From the NCBI GenBank assembly GCA_031276355.1, contig JAISNC010000064.1, positions 1-36,083 of the forward strand: DNA of 36,083 nt, written 5' to 3'. How positions within the stretch are numbered: the first letter of the stretch is position 1; the number at the start of each line of letters is the position of its first letter. The notes below the pieces were generated by a model that did not search any database, was not told where the DNA came from, and saw only the letters and a list, made by a program, of their open reading frames with translations. Below, one piece after another: positions 34,669 to 36,083 of this stretch. This DNA is from Odoribacteraceae bacterium (GTDB lineage Bacteria > Bacteroidota > Bacteroidia > Bacteroidales > Marinifilaceae). The translations under genes were made by a program, and so were the position numbers.

Positions 34669-34863
34669 AAAATACTCGTGCATCAAGGCTGTTCGCGTAA
34701 AGTGAGACTGCCCGCGATCGCTCGCGAGACAGTCCCTGTATGAAAAAAAACATGCTCGATCTATTTCGAGATCACGATGATAAGCAAGAGTGAAATCCTC
34801 TCGCCCCACGCCGGTGGGAAGCGCCCATCTTTTTTGTTCATGTACGCGTGTTTTAAAGTTCAT
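34666..34863 (-). CDS. Small hypothetical protein
   Basis: A 65-codon frame from ATG 34863 (MNFKTRVHEQ...) to TAA 34666. A full TAnnTTTG match (TACTTTTG on the minus strand, at 34893-34886) lies 22 bases before the ATG with AAAGAG just ahead of it, a good expression context. Against this, the second half crosses two inverted repeats (GACTG...CAGTC at 34706-34734 and CTCGA...TCGAG at about 34754-34769), and the residues show no family I know. It may be a small real gene or the leader of the glycosidase transcript. Treat as tentative. Confidence 0.3.
   Translation of the reverse strand: MNFKTRVHEQKRWALPTGVGREDFTLAYHRDLEIDRACFFSYRDCLASDRGQSHFTRTALMHEYF
34706..34734. repeat. Imperfect palindrome within the small upstream frame
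   Basis: GACTG at 34706-34710 pairs with CAGTC at 34730-34734, and CGCGA pairs with TCGCG inside it. The structure lies in the leader of the leftward transcript and could be an RNA hairpin or a small repeat. Confidence 0.4.
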
Positions 34864-34885
34864 GATCGTTCTCTTTATAATGCTA

Positions 34886-34893
34886 CAAAAGTA
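34886..34893 (-). promoter_or_regulatory. Candidate -7 element for the leftward transcript toward 33483
   Basis: Read on the minus strand the sequence is TACTTTTG, an exact TAnnTTTG match. The -33 region is not clear. It would drive the small frame at 34863 and perhaps the glycosidase gene behind it. Confidence 0.45.
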
Positions 34894-35053
34894 GAGACGG
34901 CCTATTACGCGGGGCACACGTTATCGTGACGATCCGGTTACAAATTTGCGCCTGGGCCGGGCCGTCACGCCGGGGGAGCGGCGGCCACGATCACGTTCGA
35001 GCCCGCGGACGACGAACCCCTGGAGACCCGGTTGACTGTTACATTATTTCGAG
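34894..35053. other. Spacer without recognised gene
   Basis: Between the candidate promoter and the palindromic repeat no supported gene was found. A plus-strand frame reads ATITFEPADDEPLETRLTVT, which looks protein-like but is short and has no start or known family. Confidence 0.35.
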
Positions 35054-35155
35054 GAGGGTGTGTCAAAAGCCGGTTTTCGTCATTGGTAGCGGGAGGCAAT
35101 CCAGGAACCCGTGAGTCCCTGGATTGCTTCACCCTTCGGATGCGCGATGACGGGA
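35054..35155. repeat. Palindromic repeat, second well-preserved copy
   Basis: The sequence starts GAGGGTGTGTCAAAAGCCGG, continues TTTTCGTCATTGGTAGCGGG, then GGCAATCCAG and its inverse CTGGATTGCTTCACCC, and ends CGCGATGACGGG. It matches the right half of the element at 17131-17243 read in reverse, with a few changes and a short deletion. The outer GTGTGTCAAAAG arm is present only on the left, so this copy is a half-element. Confidence 0.8.
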
Positions 35156-35172
35156 CACGCGGGTCGCGATAA

Positions 35173-35206
35173 CGTCCGGGTGTAGGGGCGAAGAATCTTT
35201 CGCCCC
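35173..35206. repeat. GGGGCGAA palindromic repeat, copy 2
   Basis: GGGGCGAA at 35185-35192 pairs with TTCGCCCC at 35199-35206. Together with the flank CGTCCGGGTGTA it matches the inverse of 296-330. It ends only four bases before the end of the sigma-factor remnant. Confidence 0.7.
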
Positions 35207-35209
35207 ACC

Positions 35210-35377
35210 TCACGTGGTTGTCTCGAAAGCCTCCTGCGCCGCGTCGTCGATCTCCTCCCGCTCCCGCGCGTACCTCGCCGCGAAACAACGCGCCGGGGGA
35301 GCGTGCCGTTCGTATATCTCCCGGGAAGCACCTTCATCCCCCGCTTGAAAAAGCGCTACCCGTTTCGCTAATTCCAT
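35210..35377 (-). pseudogene. N-terminal remnant of an ECF sigma factor
   Basis: A 55-codon frame from ATG 35377 to TGA 35210 reads MELAKRVALFQAGDEGASRE followed by IYERHAPPARCFAARYARER, then EEIDDAAQEAFETTT. This is the start of sigma-70 region 2 as found in extracytoplasmic-function sigma factors (GDE-x-A-F-x-x-IYERYAP-x-x-x-x-FA-x-RY-x-x-x-R-E-x-x-DD-x-x-QEAF). The likely continuation (region 2.3 to 4) is missing. Homology ends around 35225, and a palindromic repeat begins at 35206, so the gene was probably broken at this junction. No anti-sigma or SusC gene is adjacent. It lies 33 bases after the conserved hypothetical gene on the same strand. Confidence 0.7.
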
Positions 35378-35410
35378 GACTGGCTCGTTATGGTTTCACG
35401 CGCGCCGCGG

Positions 35411-36083
35411 TCAGGGGATGATCGCGGACTGTATCTCGCTCCACGGCCCTTTCTCGCCGCGGGTGTTCTCCCAGCGGAGGCAGCAATAGAGGCGCTTGCC
35501 GGCGTCGGGGAAGTCGAACTGGAAGATGTAGGGCGAGCGGGTGCCGAACGTCGAGTGCACCAGGTCGACGTGGGACGCCGGCGGCGCGTCGAGGATCGCC
35601 CACGCGATCTCCGCGCCGTGCACGCCGAAGGGCTTGGCCTGGCGCCGCTCCCCCTCCTTGCCGCGCGCGTGGAAACGCGCCTCCAGGCGCCTCCCGGCCA
35701 GGGGGTTGATGCTGAAGCCCGGGGCGGTCGTTGGCGTCGGCGCCGGGGAGCGCGTCGTCTTGCGCGGGGGCAAGCCCAGGCTGACGCGGCCGGGATCGTC
35801 GAGCAGGTGATTGTTGGCCAGGTACTCGGCCACCGCCTTCCGGGTGCATCTCTCGAGCAGCGCCCGGGCGTCGTTTTTCGCCCGCACGGCCACCGGGGTG
35901 CGGGTGGACGGCTCCACGGCCGTCTTGAGTTTCAACGCGAAGTCGTCGCGCGCCGCGGAGAGTTCCTGGTACTTGTCGACCGGGAACCCCACTTGCCCCA
36001 CCAGCGGGGACAAGGATTTCAAGAAATTGACCACCCACGAGAGGAACAACTTTTCGGAATGCGGTAGGTAATCACTTGATGCC
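35411..36083 (-). CDS. Conserved hypothetical protein of Bacteroidota, 5' end at the window edge
   Basis: The frame is open to the edge; its first visible residues are ASSDYLPHSEKLFLSWVVNF. If the two bases just outside complete an ATG, the protein would be about 224 residues, which suits the family as I know it. Recognisable conserved parts are STRTPVAVRAKNDARALLER, a PTTAPGFSINPLAGRRL segment, KPFGVHGAEIAWAILDAPPA and the C-terminal LRWENTRGEKGPWSEIQSAI. I recall these from an uncharacterised, often multi-copy family of Bacteroidota. The second half has a fibronectin-III-like strand pattern. No function is known. It is very G+C-rich. The internal start at 36049 (TTG) is not preferred. Confidence 0.75.
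   Translation of the reverse strand, partial: ASSDYLPHSEKLFLSWVVNFLKSLSPLVGQVGFPVDKYQELSAARDDFALKLKTAVEPSTRTPVAVRAKNDARALLERCTRKAVAEYLANNHLLDDPGRVSLGLPPRKTTRSPAPTPTTAPGFSINPLAGRRLEARFHARGKEGERRQAKPFGVHGAEIAWAILDAPPASHVDLVHSTFGTRSPYIFQFDFPDAGKRLYCCLRWENTRGEKGPWSEIQSAIIP

Noticed and set aside
34940-35053. Protein-like plus-strand text ATITFEPADDEPLETRLTVT
   Set aside because: Short, lacks a start codon, and no family could be recognised; may be a gene remnant but cannot be supported.
1-36083. CRISPR array, rRNA operon, complete insertion sequence or prophage
   Set aside because: No regularly spaced direct repeats, rRNA sequence, transposase or phage structural genes were recognised on either strand.

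Overview
The window looks like a chromosome segment from a member of the Bacteroidota, most likely order Bacteroidales. Four things suggest this: the core order rpsU, xerC, hpf, tuf, tRNA-Trp, secE, nusG, rplK-A-J-L, rpoB, rpoC, DUF3467; promoters of the Bacteroidota type (TTTG, about 19-21 bases, TAnnTTTG or TAnnTTCG); near absence of Shine-Dalgarno sequences; and many surface lipoproteins of Bacteroidales type (NigD-like, FISUMP/BACON adhesin, TlpA-like). I cannot name the genus.

Layout. 1-48 is the signal-peptide start of a leftward gene cut by the window edge, followed by a gene-free stretch with repeat modules. 521-15536 is a rightward block for translation and transcription: a small TPR-like protein, S21, a Xer-type recombinase, ribosome hibernation factor, EF-Tu, tRNA-Trp, SecE, NusG, L11, L1, L10, L7/L12, RNA polymerase beta and beta', and a DUF3467 protein. 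It has a hairpin between rplL and rpoB and a clear terminator after rpoC. A predicted secreted aldose 1-epimerase lipoprotein follows (15595-16725), with its own terminator.

16726-18092 is a gene-poor repeat region with a long nested inverted repeat and what looks like the C-terminal tail of an S41 peptidase gene. Next come two large exported proteins: a propeller plus Calx-beta-like protein (18093-20543) and a 1128-residue mosaic lipoprotein with fimbrillin-like, beta-helix, BACON-like and FISUMP-like parts (20869-24255). 24349-30158 holds housekeeping-type genes: a DUF2156 protein, a phospho-sugar mutase, a RecD/Pif1-type helicase, DUF3822 and rsmD. Then follow a NigD-like lipoprotein, tRNA-Tyr and tRNA-Gly, and a thioredoxin-fold lipoprotein (31345-32811).

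The right end (32812-36083) is the most rearranged part. An intact phosphodiester glycosidase lipoprotein gene (33483-34586) lies beside a truncated duplicate of its leader and first 61 codons (32899-33166). A 55-codon remnant of an ECF sigma factor (35210-35377) stops right beside a palindromic repeat. A conserved hypothetical gene of Bacteroidota runs off the right edge. Repeat modules seen at 296-385 and 16848-17243 recur at 35054-35206.

No CRISPR array, rRNA operon, complete transposase, phage module or recognised defence system was seen. The least explained signals are the interspersed palindromic repeat family and its link to broken genes, and the lipoprotein leader cassette that is better conserved outside than inside its coding sequence.
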